Shown: positions 1 through 7,304 of the stretch, in pieces | How positions within the stretch are numbered: position 1 is the first letter of the stretch | How the letters are laid out: each line of letters begins with the position of its first letter | Source: JANWWM01 sp046292465 | GTDB lineage: Bacteria > Bacteroidota > Chlorobiia > Chlorobiales > Thermochlorobacteraceae | Length of the DNA stretch: 41,812 bases | Direction of reading: 5' to 3' | Assembly (NCBI GenBank): GCA_046292465.1 | Contig: JBKBRB010000021.1 | Span: forward strand, 1-41,812 | Position numbers and translations under genes: made by a program | Notes under the pieces: model-generated | The model's input: only the letters and a program-made list of their open reading frames with translations | The model's database searches: none | Told to the model about the DNA's origin: nothing

Positions 1-751
1 ATCCCACCGTCAGTGGGCGCAACCGTATTTGCCTTGAAATCCCCTGACACATTAACCGTTACATTTGCATTCGTTGCATTCGTGATGAGAATTTCGGTGT
101 TTGAGACAAGAGGTCCTGGAGGAATGGCACCAGTTGAAGTGCTATTCGGACCACCCAGAACAATATCTTTGATGTTATGCGTGAAGTTTGCCCCCGAGGT
201 CGTGCAGAACGAAAACGCACCGCGTAGCACGCTGAAGGTGTTGTTTACTGTGAGGTTGCCAACCGCATCAATCGGATTTGTTCGGACGAAAGAGAAAGAA
301 GGAGTGTTAGCAGTCGTTGAAAAACTACCTGGTTTGTCAATCGTCAAGTTGTGGAAGGTAGTGCTTCCTGCGCCGCCGATGGTTTGCGCTCCTGTGCCGT
401 TGAAGGTGATGGTTGTGCCTGTGCCGCCCACGAAAGCACTACCTGCTCCCACAGCAAGGTTGCCGCGAATCTCTAAATCGCCGGCAAGGGTTACCGTGCC
501 CGTTGCCGCTCACAGTGAAGTTATTGATATGATATGACGGAGTAGTAGGAATGTTCGTAATTGTGCCAGTGACATTGTTAAAAACAACGTTGTCACCAGC
601 CGCCGGCACTGACGACGGGCTCCATGTTTAGTGGATTTATCCAAGAGGTGCCGTCTCCTCCACCAGTCCAAGTGCTTGTTTGCGCAGAGAGCGAGGAGGT
701 TGCCAGCAGCAACATCATCAAAGTCAAAAAGGAGCAAATACGATTTTTCAT
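1..751 (-). pseudogene. Secreted repeat-type surface protein, 5' part, broken by two apparent +1 frameshifts
   Basis: The minus strand reads from ATG at 751 and runs off the left edge. Residues 1-24 are a clear signal peptide (MKNRICSFLTLMMLLL, then ATSSLSAQ). The mature part starts TSTWTGGGDGTSW, typical of large Bacteroidota/Chlorobi secreted proteins with a tryptophan-rich start followed by beta-rich, Thr/Asn/Gly-rich sequence. The frame breaks twice. An extra base near 625 destroys an expected INPLNWSPSS-like stretch and leads to TGA. An extra base in the C run at 499-501 shifts it again. Removing both gives one continuous beta-rich frame to position 1. Both indels could be sequencing errors near a contig end or true decay. 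The long ORFs on + at 13-537 and on - at 510-902 are shadows of this. The exact family and any C-terminal sorting domain lie outside the window. Confidence 0.65.
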
Positions 752-845
752 AGTTCGTTATTCGGGTTGTAGTTATGATTAAAACTTGATTTCGGTTTCT
801 TACTGGGCTCGCTGGCAGAGTGCGACAATGCTTGACTGATAAAGT

Positions 846-874
846 GGAGCAGACACTTTTGGAGCAGACACTTT
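846..874. repeat. Tandem 15-bp duplication
   Basis: GGAGCAGACACTTT occurs at 846-859 and again at 861-874, separated by one T. This gives a 15-bp period. It lies between the two divergent features of the control region and has no further copies nearby. Confidence 0.85.
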
Positions 875-912
875 CAAGCAAGGTGAAGTTATATCGCGAC
901 AACTGAAACAGG

Positions 913-928
913 TGTGATACGTATCACA
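913..928. promoter_or_regulatory. Perfect CRP/FNR-family palindrome
   Basis: TGTGATACGTATCACA is a perfect 16-bp inverted repeat and matches the classic CRP-family consensus TGTGA-N6-TCACA exactly. It lies about 160 bp upstream of the secreted-protein start on the minus strand and 44 bp upstream of the ATG at 972 on the plus strand. Which transcript it controls is not clear. No CRP-family regulator is encoded in the window. Confidence 0.55.
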
Positions 929-1034
929 GCCTTTCCAAAGGGGCAATGAGACGGACGAAGATAAGGAGATAATGATAGAATCCAAACCGTTAGGCAAAGA
1001 ATTTAAGCGAAGTTACGAAAAGGCGATGGCGGGT

Positions 1035-1754
1035 TCAGTGGTCAGATACATGGTCAGAAGGTGCGTTGGTTGTCCGCGACGCCTCGTCGGCGTTGGCTTG
1101 CGATTGAAGTTGATTGCCTGCGACAAACCACGACGAAATATACGCCGTGAATGTGCCAAATAAGCCGACGCCAACGGTCATTAAAATTGCCGCAACAATT
1201 CTGCCTTCGGTAGTAACGGGATACTTATCGCCGTAGCCGACGGTGGTAATGGTTACAAACGCCCACCAAATTGCGTCTTCGGCAGTGGTGATGTTGCTTT
1301 CGGGCGCGGTCTCTACTTTCAAAATCGCAATCGCGGAAAAAATCAGCATTAAAACCGCAGTCAGAATGGCGGAGGCAAATGTGCCTTTGACTCGATTATG
1401 AAACAAATACGTGAGCAACTGCTGAACCGAGCGATAGGCTTTGACAATGCGAATCACGCGAACAATGCGCACCAGCCGCGCCGTGCGAAAGGCGTCAATC
1501 ATTGGAATCGACGAGAGCAAATCAATCCAGCCCCATTTGAGATACTGCCACTTGTTTTCCGCCGTGAAGAGCCGATACCAAAACTCGAAGAAAAACACAG
1601 CGCAGATGAGATAATCGAAGTAGTTGATGAGTTTGGAGACTTCTTCGTTGAGCGTCGTGAAGGTATCGAGCGCAAGCGCGCCCAACACATAAATGGAGAG
1701 CACGGTGATGACGAGGTCTAAAAGTCCAAAGTCCGATTGCGATTGATTTGGCAT
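1035..1754 (-). CDS. Voltage-gated-type potassium channel (6-TM, Kv/VIC family)
   Basis: A 239-residue inner-membrane ion channel. It carries the complete K+ selectivity filter TVGYGD (residues 171-176) between two hydrophobic segments that form the pore helix and S6. An arginine-rich S4 voltage sensor spans about residues 90-108, with Arg every third position (RTARLVRIVRVIRIVK). Hydrophobic segments S1-S3 precede it at roughly 11-30, 44-60 and 73-84. The soluble C-terminal tail is short and Ser/Asn/Asp-rich, with no RCK/TrkA_N domain. It is probably a tetramer passing K+ in response to membrane potential. The ATG at 1754 follows an A-rich leader with no obvious Shine-Dalgarno. It stands alone, and its start faces the ComEA-like gene divergently. 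Confidence 0.9.
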   Translation of the reverse strand: MPNQSQSDFGLLDLVITVLSIYVLGALALDTFTTLNEEVSKLINYFDYLICAVFFFEFWYRLFTAENKWQYLKWGWIDLLSSIPMIDAFRTARLVRIVRVIRIVKAYRSVQQLLTYLFHNRVKGTFASAILTAVLMLIFSAIAILKVETAPESNITTAEDAIWWAFVTITTVGYGDKYPVTTEGRIVAAILMTVGVGLFGTFTAYISSWFVAGNQLQSQANADEASRTTNAPSDHVSDH

Positions 1755-1919
1755 AGCAATTTTTTTTTAGAGCAAGTGTGAGCAAAAAGATAAGGAGAAA
1801 TCGGGAAGGAAAGCGTTTCGCACGATTACGGAAAGGCAAGATGAATTTGTCGTAACGGATGCGTTTCGCGATATTGGGCTCATGGTAAAAACCTTCATCA
1901 AAATTCCCAAGCAAACAGA

Positions 1920-2360
1920 ATGGCGTGGTGGAATCGCATTGTAACGAGAGCCGAGCTGCTCAGAAGTGAACTGCTGGCTATCACGATGCTGATTGGGTTG
2001 ATGCTGGTTGGCGTGGTGCTTTCTACGCTGAACGGCGTAGCGGAAAAAGAGGCGACGCGGTTGCGTTTGGAAGAAGAAGCCTTCATTGGCACTGAGCCGG
2101 ATAGCCTTTTGGCACGCGAACTGTCGAACTTTCAAGTGGCGGAAAAACAGCCAACGCCAAAAGCCAAACTCAACTTCAACATCGCCACCGAAGCCGAACT
2201 GCTCGCATTGCCCGAAATCGGACCAACCCTTGCCGATAGGCTCGTGCGGTTTCGTAAATTCAAAGGCGGAAAATTGAACCGCATTGAGGAACTCTTAGAA
2301 GTGAAGGGCATCACGCCCGAACGCCTCGAGAAACTCAAAGAAAATTTAGAGGTGCAATAG
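1920..2360 (+). CDS. ComEA-like helix-hairpin-helix protein
   Basis: A 146-residue protein with one N-terminal membrane anchor (about residues 18-38), a charged linker and a C-terminal tandem helix-hairpin-helix domain (about 87-146). The first hairpin reads ATEAELLALPEIGPTLADRL and the second contains LLEVKGITPERLEKL. Both carry the hGhG-type turns that contact the DNA backbone. This layout matches ComEA-type periplasmic DNA-binding proteins used in DNA uptake, and also general 'ComEA family HhH' proteins of unknown role. The membrane anchor favours an envelope location. The next gene downstream looks PilM-like, which makes a type IV pilus/DNA-uptake association plausible but unproven, since no other pilus or com genes are here. 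Confidence 0.75.
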   Translation: MAWWNRIVTRAELLRSELLAITMLIGLMLVGVVLSTLNGVAEKEATRLRLEEEAFIGTEPDSLLARELSNFQVAEKQPTPKAKLNFNIATEAELLALPEIGPTLADRLVRFRKFKGGKLNRIEELLEVKGITPERLEKLKENLEVQ

Positions 2361-2439
2361 GGGTGCAATCGCAAAAAGTGCAATCGCACGCAGAAACTTT
2401 CACGCAGAAACTTTACAAAAAGCCAATAACCAAACGGAA

Positions 2440-3303
2440 ATGACGCATCTTTCGCTCTTGATTGAATCTGACCAAGTGCTCATTGTTCAACTCACGTCGT
2501 CGGCAAGCAGGTTCTCCATTTCAAAACTTGAAACCATTGATGCAAAAACAAACATCTACCAAGAAATTTTGGACAAAGGCGACCCCAAGCAATTAACCGA
2601 CTGTTCAAAAATCATTGCAGAAAAATTAAGTGCGTATTCCGAGACCGAGATGTCCGTGTGCTTGAACATGACGGGCGTCAAAAGCGTGATGGGGCGATTT
2701 AATCGCAACTTAACTGAAGAAGAGTTTGAAGAGGAGTGCAGGCGTGAAGCCGAAGCGTTTTTGCTTGAACCCGACGACTATGAGATGGAGACGGTCAAAC
2801 TTGCCGTCGAGCCGAATATGCCGTTTGAAAGTTATCAACTCTTCTTTGTGCCGAAGCGATTTTTAACGCGCCTGCAAATGCTTCTGTTGCCATCGGGAAA
2901 AAACATTGCTATGGTTGAACTCTCGCATATTGCAGTGCAATCGCTGTATGAAAGCGCATCGGAATTGATAATGTTGGAACTGGCAGAGGGCTATTTGGCA
3001 GTCTCGAAAATCGTGAACGGCGTGCCGACAATGTTTCACCAATGGACGCTCGAGGCTGAGCCCGACATTGCCTATTTTGCTACCAACGAGCTCAAAGCGT
3101 TGGGCGGAAAAAGTCGTGTGAGTGTTTTTGGGAGGCTGACCAACGAAAGCATTCTCGGATTTATTCGAGAGGCAACGGGACTTGCGGTGCAAGCGGCGTC
3201 TTTACCTGCAGGTTTTGTCATCGAAGAGAGGTTTCAGGGAGACCTGCCGCGAATTTTGCCGCTGATTGGATGTGCAATAGAAGTCGCTGAATTTTCGGAG
3301 TAA
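2440..3303 (+). CDS. PilM-like protein (possible type IV pilus/competence assembly factor)
   Basis: A 287-residue cytoplasmic protein with no signal peptide or membrane segment. It begins with a beta strand pattern (LSLLIESDQVLIVQL) and has an acidic central stretch (LTEEEFEEECRREAEAFLL) followed by a tyrosine/Glu segment. These resemble the part of actin-like PilM proteins where a phase of the fold reads 'leu-x-arg ... eleeai..Ea..yi'. The second half repeats the beta-rich pattern (LIMLELAEGYLAVSKIVNGV). No strong phosphate-binding loop of the actin fold can be picked out by eye, so nucleotide binding is uncertain. It lies 79 bp after the ComEA-like gene and 43 bp before the histidine kinase. 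Assignment is by weak resemblance. 'Hypothetical protein' would be the cautious label. Confidence 0.5.
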   Translation: MTHLSLLIESDQVLIVQLTSSASRFSISKLETIDAKTNIYQEILDKGDPKQLTDCSKIIAEKLSAYSETEMSVCLNMTGVKSVMGRFNRNLTEEEFEEECRREAEAFLLEPDDYEMETVKLAVEPNMPFESYQLFFVPKRFLTRLQMLLLPSGKNIAMVELSHIAVQSLYESASELIMLELAEGYLAVSKIVNGVPTMFHQWTLEAEPDIAYFATNELKALGGKSRVSVFGRLTNESILGFIREATGLAVQAASLPAGFVIEERFQGDLPRILPLIGCAIEVAEFSE

Positions 3304-3346
3304 GTTCCAACAAGAAAACTCAAAGATTAAATGAGCCATTGAGACA

Positions 3347-4903
3347 ATGCCGAACTTTGCGATTATTTCAGAAACCTCCCAATCCGCCGCGCTGATTCAA
3401 CATGCCATTTCCACGCAGACCTTCAAATCGGCACGATTTTCGCGTGGCGCATTGGAACAAATTTCAAGCGATACCGATGCGATATACTTTGAAGTTGTGC
3501 GCCCGAGCGACATCGACGAGATTGAACTGCTCGAGCATCGATTTTATCTCACTCCGATTATTGCTTTTCTCAAAGATGCCAAGACGACGCTCGTCGTGAA
3601 AGCCTTTCGCGCAGGTGCAAGCGATGTGGTGAATTTGTCGGGAGAAGTCGGGCAAGATTTCATTGAGATTGTCAATTCCATTTATCGTGCGGTGCGAAAG
3701 CGTCAATCGCTTTTAGCGATGCACCAAATTTCCCAAAATATCTATGCATTGATGCAGCTCGAGGAAGCGAACCTGTCGCCAGAAGTATCTGCGAATCGAT
3801 TTATTCAACAAATGGAGCAAGCCGTGATGATTTTGGATAAATCGATGCAAATTGTTTCGCTCAATATGCCTGCGGAAAAAATCATCGGTGAAGATGAAGG
3901 CAACTTGCGTGGCAAGCACATCTCATGTTGTTTGAACATTCCCGAGGCACAGTTGCAAAATGTGTTAAAAGGATATAGTTACAGAGGCGAAATTTTCTTT
4001 CGCCACGACCCGCACCCTGTTACGCTTGGCTACTCGATTTCGGCGCGAGTTGACGAGAGCGGTAAACCCAGCGGCGCGATTTTGCTCTTCAAAGACATCA
4101 CGCGCGAAAAGCAGCGCAGGCAAGAAGAAGAGAAAGCCGAAAAAATGCAAACGCTCGGCGAAATTGCAGCGGCGATTTCTCACGAAGTTAAAAATCCGCT
4201 TGCCGGCATCAAATCAATGGTGCAAGCCGTCTTATTTGACATTTCGCCCGATTCGGAAACCTATCAATACATTCGACGCATCGGTGCAGAGGTCGACCGC
4301 ATCAACAAGTTCATTGAAGAAACCTTCGCCTTTGCGCGGCACCGTAAGCCGAAAATTGTACGTGTCAGCGTCGCCGATGTAATTCACTCCGTCGCCCAAC
4401 TTTTGGCACAAAATTTCAAAGCCAACGATATTGAATTGAACATCAATCTTCCACCTGAACTTGCACCCATCAGAGCCGACCCCGACCAAATCCGACAAGT
4501 GGTGCTCAACATCATGCTCAACGCTGTTGAAGCCCTCACCCAGCAACCGAATGCGAAAGAAAAACATAAGCGGCTCGATATTTCCGCCAAACAAATCATT
4601 TATTTCATCGATGGCGAGCCACAACCGTTCGTCGAACTGACATTTCAAGACAATGGCACAGGCATTCCCGATGCCATTCTTGCCAAAGTCTTTGACCCCT
4701 TTTTCACGACAAAGCCCAACGGCACAGGGCTTGGTCTGGCAATATGTTTCAAAATTGTCGGGGAGCATCAAGGCAGGATTGACATTTCAAATGCGTCAGA
4801 AGGCGGCGCAATCGTTACCGTCAAACTTCCGACATTCGCTCAGCAGACAAGCCTTTCAACTCAACCGCCGCTTGCTAATTCGGCTTTGGCAAAGAGCACT
4901 TAA
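3347..4903 (+). CDS. PAS-domain sensor histidine kinase, NtrB-like
   Basis: A 518-residue soluble sensor kinase without membrane segments. Residues 1-115 look like a receiver-type alpha/beta fold lacking a clear phospho-Asp pocket (a pseudo-receiver). About 150-255 is a PAS domain (MEQAVMILDKSMQIVSLN ... GAILLFKDITREK). The HisKA H-box is AAAISHEVKNPLAGI with phospho-His 279. The HATPase boxes are N (NIMLNAVEAL, Asn392), G1 (DNGTGIP, 435-441), F (FDPFFTTK) and G2 (GTGLGL). This set is typical of NtrB/AtoS-class kinases that pair with sigma-54 activators. No response regulator is adjacent, though a sigma-54 activator lies 12 kb away. Its stop overlaps the convergent purN stop by 4 bp. Confidence 0.88.
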   Translation: MPNFAIISETSQSAALIQHAISTQTFKSARFSRGALEQISSDTDAIYFEVVRPSDIDEIELLEHRFYLTPIIAFLKDAKTTLVVKAFRAGASDVVNLSGEVGQDFIEIVNSIYRAVRKRQSLLAMHQISQNIYALMQLEEANLSPEVSANRFIQQMEQAVMILDKSMQIVSLNMPAEKIIGEDEGNLRGKHISCCLNIPEAQLQNVLKGYSYRGEIFFRHDPHPVTLGYSISARVDESGKPSGAILLFKDITREKQRRQEEEKAEKMQTLGEIAAAISHEVKNPLAGIKSMVQAVLFDISPDSETYQYIRRIGAEVDRINKFIEETFAFARHRKPKIVRVSVADVIHSVAQLLAQNFKANDIELNINLPPELAPIRADPDQIRQVVLNIMLNAVEALTQQPNAKEKHKRLDISAKQIIYFIDGEPQPFVELTFQDNGTGIPDAILAKVFDPFFTTKPNGTGLGLAICFKIVGEHQGRIDISNASEGGAIVTVKLPTFAQQTSLSTQPPLANSALAKST

Positions 4904-5499
4904 TTCATCTTCTCCAACACTTTAACTAACGCTTCAGCGTAAATGCGATGCTCGACTTCAAGCACCTTTGAAGCCAGCGATTCAGGCGTTTCGTCAGGCG
5001 CAACTGAAACTTTGCCTTGAATGATAATTTCGCCTTCGTCGTAGCGTTCATCAACGAAGTGAACCGTTGCGCCGCTTTCTTTTTCTTTGGCTTCAATCAC
5101 AGCGCGATGCACATGCATGCCATACATGCCTTCGCCGCCAAACTTCGGCAAGAGCGCGGGGTGAATGTTGAGAATGCGTTTGGGGTAACGCTCGACAACT
5201 GCCTTCGGCACACGCTTCATGTAGCCTGCAAGCAAAATCAAATCGACCTGTCGCTTCTCCAATTCTGAAAGCATCGTTTGCGCAAACGCCGCTTCGTCAG
5301 GAACGGTTTTGCTCGATAAATGCACGGCGTCAATTCCGTTTTCACGCGCGAATTGCATTGCGCCACACTGCGAATTGTTCGAAAGGCACATCACAATTTG
5401 GCAGGGAAGATTTCGCTCTTGAATGTGTTTGTAAAGGGCTTTGAAGTTTGAGCCGCCGCCTGAACAAAACACGGCGAGATTTTTCTTGCGCGCTAACAT
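4900..5499 (-). CDS. purN: Phosphoribosylglycinamide formyltransferase PurN
   Basis: A 199-residue folate-dependent GAR transformylase, which moves a formyl group from 10-formyl-THF onto GAR in purine synthesis. The start chosen is ATG 5499, giving MLARKKNLAVFCSGGGSNFKAL, where the SGGGSN loop binds the substrate phosphate. The catalytic trio appears as NIHPALLPKF (Asn and His) and DERYDEGEII (Asp). An upstream in-frame extension to 5574 crosses a terminator hairpin and is unlikely to be translated. Length fits the family. It is the last gene of the mlaE-nuoI-purN run, but a strong hairpin with a T-run lies between nuoI and purN. The 3' end overlaps the convergent kinase gene by 4 bp. Confidence 0.95.
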   Translation of the reverse strand: MLARKKNLAVFCSGGGSNFKALYKHIQERNLPCQIVMCLSNNSQCGAMQFARENGIDAVHLSSKTVPDEAAFAQTMLSELEKRQVDLILLAGYMKRVPKAVVERYPKRILNIHPALLPKFGGEGMYGMHVHRAVIEAKEKESGATVHFVDERYDEGEIIIQGKVSVAPDETPESLASKVLEVEHRIYAEALVKVLEKMN

Positions 5500-5518
5500 G
5501 GTTTTGTTGTCCGTGAAA

Positions 5519-5561
5519 AAATTGACAAAAACAAAAAGGCGTCTCTTCACGAAACACCTTT
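5519..5561 (-). terminator. Intrinsic terminator or attenuator between nuoI and purN
   Basis: On the minus strand an 11-bp stem (AAAGGTGTTTC with GAGACGCCTTT, two G-U pairs) closes a 5-base loop and is followed at once by TTTTTGTTTTTG. Stem arms are 5535-5545 and 5551-5561 and the T-run is 5519-5537. It would stop transcripts leaving nuoI, just 20 bases before the purN start. Confidence 0.75.
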
Positions 5562-5594
5562 CTGAAACAGTCAATTCAAGATGCTAAAAGACGG

Positions 5595-6152
5595 TCAGGA
5601 CTTTGCCTCTTCGCCGACATACTGCACGTCGGCTTTGCGGACGGCATTTTTATACTCGCGCAAAAATTCCAGTCGTGCTTTGACGCGCTCCATCGGCACA
5701 AGCAATTTTTCTTTGTCCATAATTGCTTCTGCGCGCGACTTATAGTTGATGTCGTATTCGTCGCTCATCACAATGGCTTCTTCGGGGCAGACTTCCTCGC
5801 AATAGCCGCAGTAAATACAGCGAAGCATGTTGATTTCAAACGTAATCGGGTGCCGCTCTTGTGGAAGGTCGGTTTCATTGGCTTGAAGGCTAATTGCCAT
5901 CGGCGGACAGGCACGCGCACACAGCCCGCACGCCACACAACGCTCGCCAGTTTTATCCTCACGCTCGACTAACACAGGGCGACCGCGAAACGACCCCGGC
6001 GGCTTCCATTTTACTTCTGGATATTCCGATGTGAATTTGGGACGAAACATTTGCACAAATGTATATGCCATACCTTTCAGAATTTCAGGCAAATAAAGCC
6101 GCTCTAAAAAGGTCAGTTTCGTGCGCTTGATAGTTGGGTTCTTAACTTGCAT
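5595..6152 (-). CDS. nuoI: NADH-quinone oxidoreductase subunit I (NuoI)
   Basis: A 185-residue 8Fe ferredoxin-type subunit carrying clusters N6a and N6b of complex I. It shows two complete motifs, CVACGLCARACP and CIYCGYCEEVCP, each CxxCxxCxxxCP, about 40 residues apart. Flanking sequence GMAYTFVQMFRPKFTSEYPE is the usual NuoI membrane-side helix. I chose ATG 6152 (MQVKNPTIKRTKL) because the longer frame to 6215 adds a Phe/Tyr-rich leader unlike the family. The other nuo genes are not in the window. The gene sits alone between mlaE (136 bp upstream) and purN. In most genomes nuoI lies in the nuo operon, so this is a displaced gene or a second copy. Confidence 0.92.
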   Translation of the reverse strand: MQVKNPTIKRTKLTFLERLYLPEILKGMAYTFVQMFRPKFTSEYPEVKWKPPGSFRGRPVLVEREDKTGERCVACGLCARACPPMAISLQANETDLPQERHPITFEINMLRCIYCGYCEEVCPEEAIVMSDEYDINYKSRAEAIMDKEKLLVPMERVKARLEFLREYKNAVRKADVQYVGEEAKS

Positions 6153-6288
6153 ACTGCTAACGGTTTGATGAAAGAATTTTCTGTAAAGATAGAAACAAAC
6201 TGCGATGAACGACAATTTATTGCTTGTTCATGAAAAGTGTCGAGCTCGACTAAACATTCCCGTCTGACAGCACAAAAGTGGTGCAAGG

Positions 6289-7212
6289 TCAGAAGAGAAA
6301 AAACCAAAGAATGTAATCCGCAATGAGAATCATGGCTGACGAAACGACGAAACTGCGAATAGTTGAAATTCCCACGCCTTCTGCGCCGCCATCGGTGCGA
6401 AATCCAATGTGGCAACCGAGTAGCGAGGTCGAGAGCCCAAAAATGCCCGCCTTCAACAGCGCGCCGNNNNNNNNNNNNNNNNNNNNNNNNNNNNNNNNNN
6501 NNNNNNNNNNNNNNNNNNNNNNNNNNNNNNNNNNNNNNNNNNNNNNNNNNNNNNNNNNNNNNNCGCCATCGGTGCGAAATCCAATGTGGCAACCGAGTAG
6601 CGAGGTCGAGAGCCCAAAAATGCCCGCCTTCAACAGCGCGCCGAAGACATCTTGCAGATAAAAAAAATTCTTGAACGATTCAAAAAAGAGATATTGCGAA
6701 ATGCCTAAAAAGGCACTTGAAACGATAAACGCTCCAACAATCGCCACAAGATTTGAAAACACCACCAACACAGGCATCATAACGGTTGTGGCAACCACAC
6801 GCGGCATGGCGAGGTATCGGACGGGGCTAATTGCCATAATGTCTAAGGCGTCTAATTGTTCAGTAACTTTCATCGTGCCAAGTTCCGCCGCAATCGACGC
6901 GCCAACTCTGCCCGCAATGATAATGCCCGTTAAAACCGGACCGAGCTCGATGAGAATCACGCGGCTGGTAATGCCGCCCACAAGGCTCATCGGCGCAAGT
7001 CCTTTCATTTGATACGCCGCTTGCCAAGCCGCAATCGCCCCCGTGAAAATGGAAACCAACACCACCAGCGGAAGCGAATCGACGCCAATGTGCGACATTT
7101 GCGAGATGATGTTTTTTCTATCGCGAAAAACGCGCGGCAACGCACCAATCACGCCACCAAGCAAAATGAACACTTCGCCGATTTCGCTGAAAAAATTAAC
7201 AACCGATTTCAT
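6289..7212 (-). CDS. mlaE: MlaE/YrbE-type ABC transporter permease (interrupted by a scaffold gap)
   Basis: Permease of the Mla/Mce-type phospholipid transport family. The N-terminal amphipathic helix, the segment SLPLVVLVSIFTGAIAAWQA and the family stretch ELGPVLTGIIIAGRVGASIA followed by AELGTMKVTEQLDAL are all present, then three further hydrophobic segments. As printed it is 307 residues because 97 N and a second copy of 80 bp split it. Deleting 177 bp (59 codons, frame kept) gives a 248-residue protein, the normal length. The ATPase (MlaF) and the MCE protein (MlaD) are not adjacent, although in many genomes they follow. The start is ATG 7212, facing the SOD gene divergently. Confidence 0.9.
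   Translation of the reverse strand: MKSVVNFFSEIGEVFILLGGVIGALPRVFRDRKNIISQMSHIGVDSLPLVVLVSIFTGAIAAWQAAYQMKGLAPMSLVGGITSRVILIELGPVLTGIIIAGRVGASIAAELGTMKVTEQLDALDIMAISPVRYLAMPRVVATTVMMPVLVVFSNLVAIVGAFIVSSAFLGISQYLFFESFKNFFYLQDVFGALLKAGIFGLSTSLLGCHIGFRTDGXXXXXXXXXXXXXXXXXXXXXXXXXXXXXXXXXGALLKAGIFGLSTSLLGCHIGFRTDGGAEGVGISTIRSFVVSSAMILIADYILWFFLF
6387..6643. repeat. Identical 80-bp flanks on both sides of the N gap
   Basis: Bases 6387-6466 and 6564-6643 are identical over 80 bp, starting CGCCATCGGTGCGAAATCC and ending at CAGCGCGCCG. Both fall within mlaE. They mark two contig ends that overlap and were joined by padding rather than merged. They are not a biological repeat. Confidence 0.9.
6467..6563. 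other. Assembly gap (97 N)
   Basis: A run of N between two identical 80-bp contig ends. The unknown bases most likely do not exist in the genome. Confidence 0.95.
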
Positions 7213-7304
7213 AGACTAAAATTTCATAGACAAAGGGCAGTTGGAACGATGTTTAAGCCTCTACCGTTTCAAGCAGTGAAATTGAACAAAAAGAAGATAG
7301 TCAA

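Larger units (their letters stand above)
752..1034. other. Intergenic control region between the secreted-protein and channel genes
   Basis: This 283-bp space holds a short tandem duplication (846-874), a perfect CRP/FNR-type palindrome (913-928) and, on the plus strand, an AAGGAG-like sequence three bases before an ATG at 972. That ATG opens a 63-codon frame to 1163, but from 1035 onward it is antisense to the channel gene, so only its first ~21 codons are free. I do not call it a gene. No terminator is obvious. Confidence 0.5.

Noticed and set aside
13..537. 174-codon plus-strand ORF at the left edge
   Set aside because: It is antisense to the exported protein, whose signal peptide and continuous frame after two base corrections are more convincing.
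510..902. 130-codon minus-strand ORF
   Set aside because: It uses one of the shifted frames of the broken secreted protein and starts upstream of its signal peptide.
972..1163. 63-codon plus-strand ORF with a Shine-Dalgarno-like sequence
   Set aside because: Most of it is antisense to the K+ channel gene and no homology is visible. Kept as an observation only.
4232..4771. 179-codon minus-strand ORF
   Set aside because: Antisense to the histidine kinase catalytic core.
6467..6563. Gap read as an insertion element in mlaE
   Set aside because: The identical flanks are far too long for a target-site duplication and fit overlapping contig ends. Collapsing them restores a normal gene.
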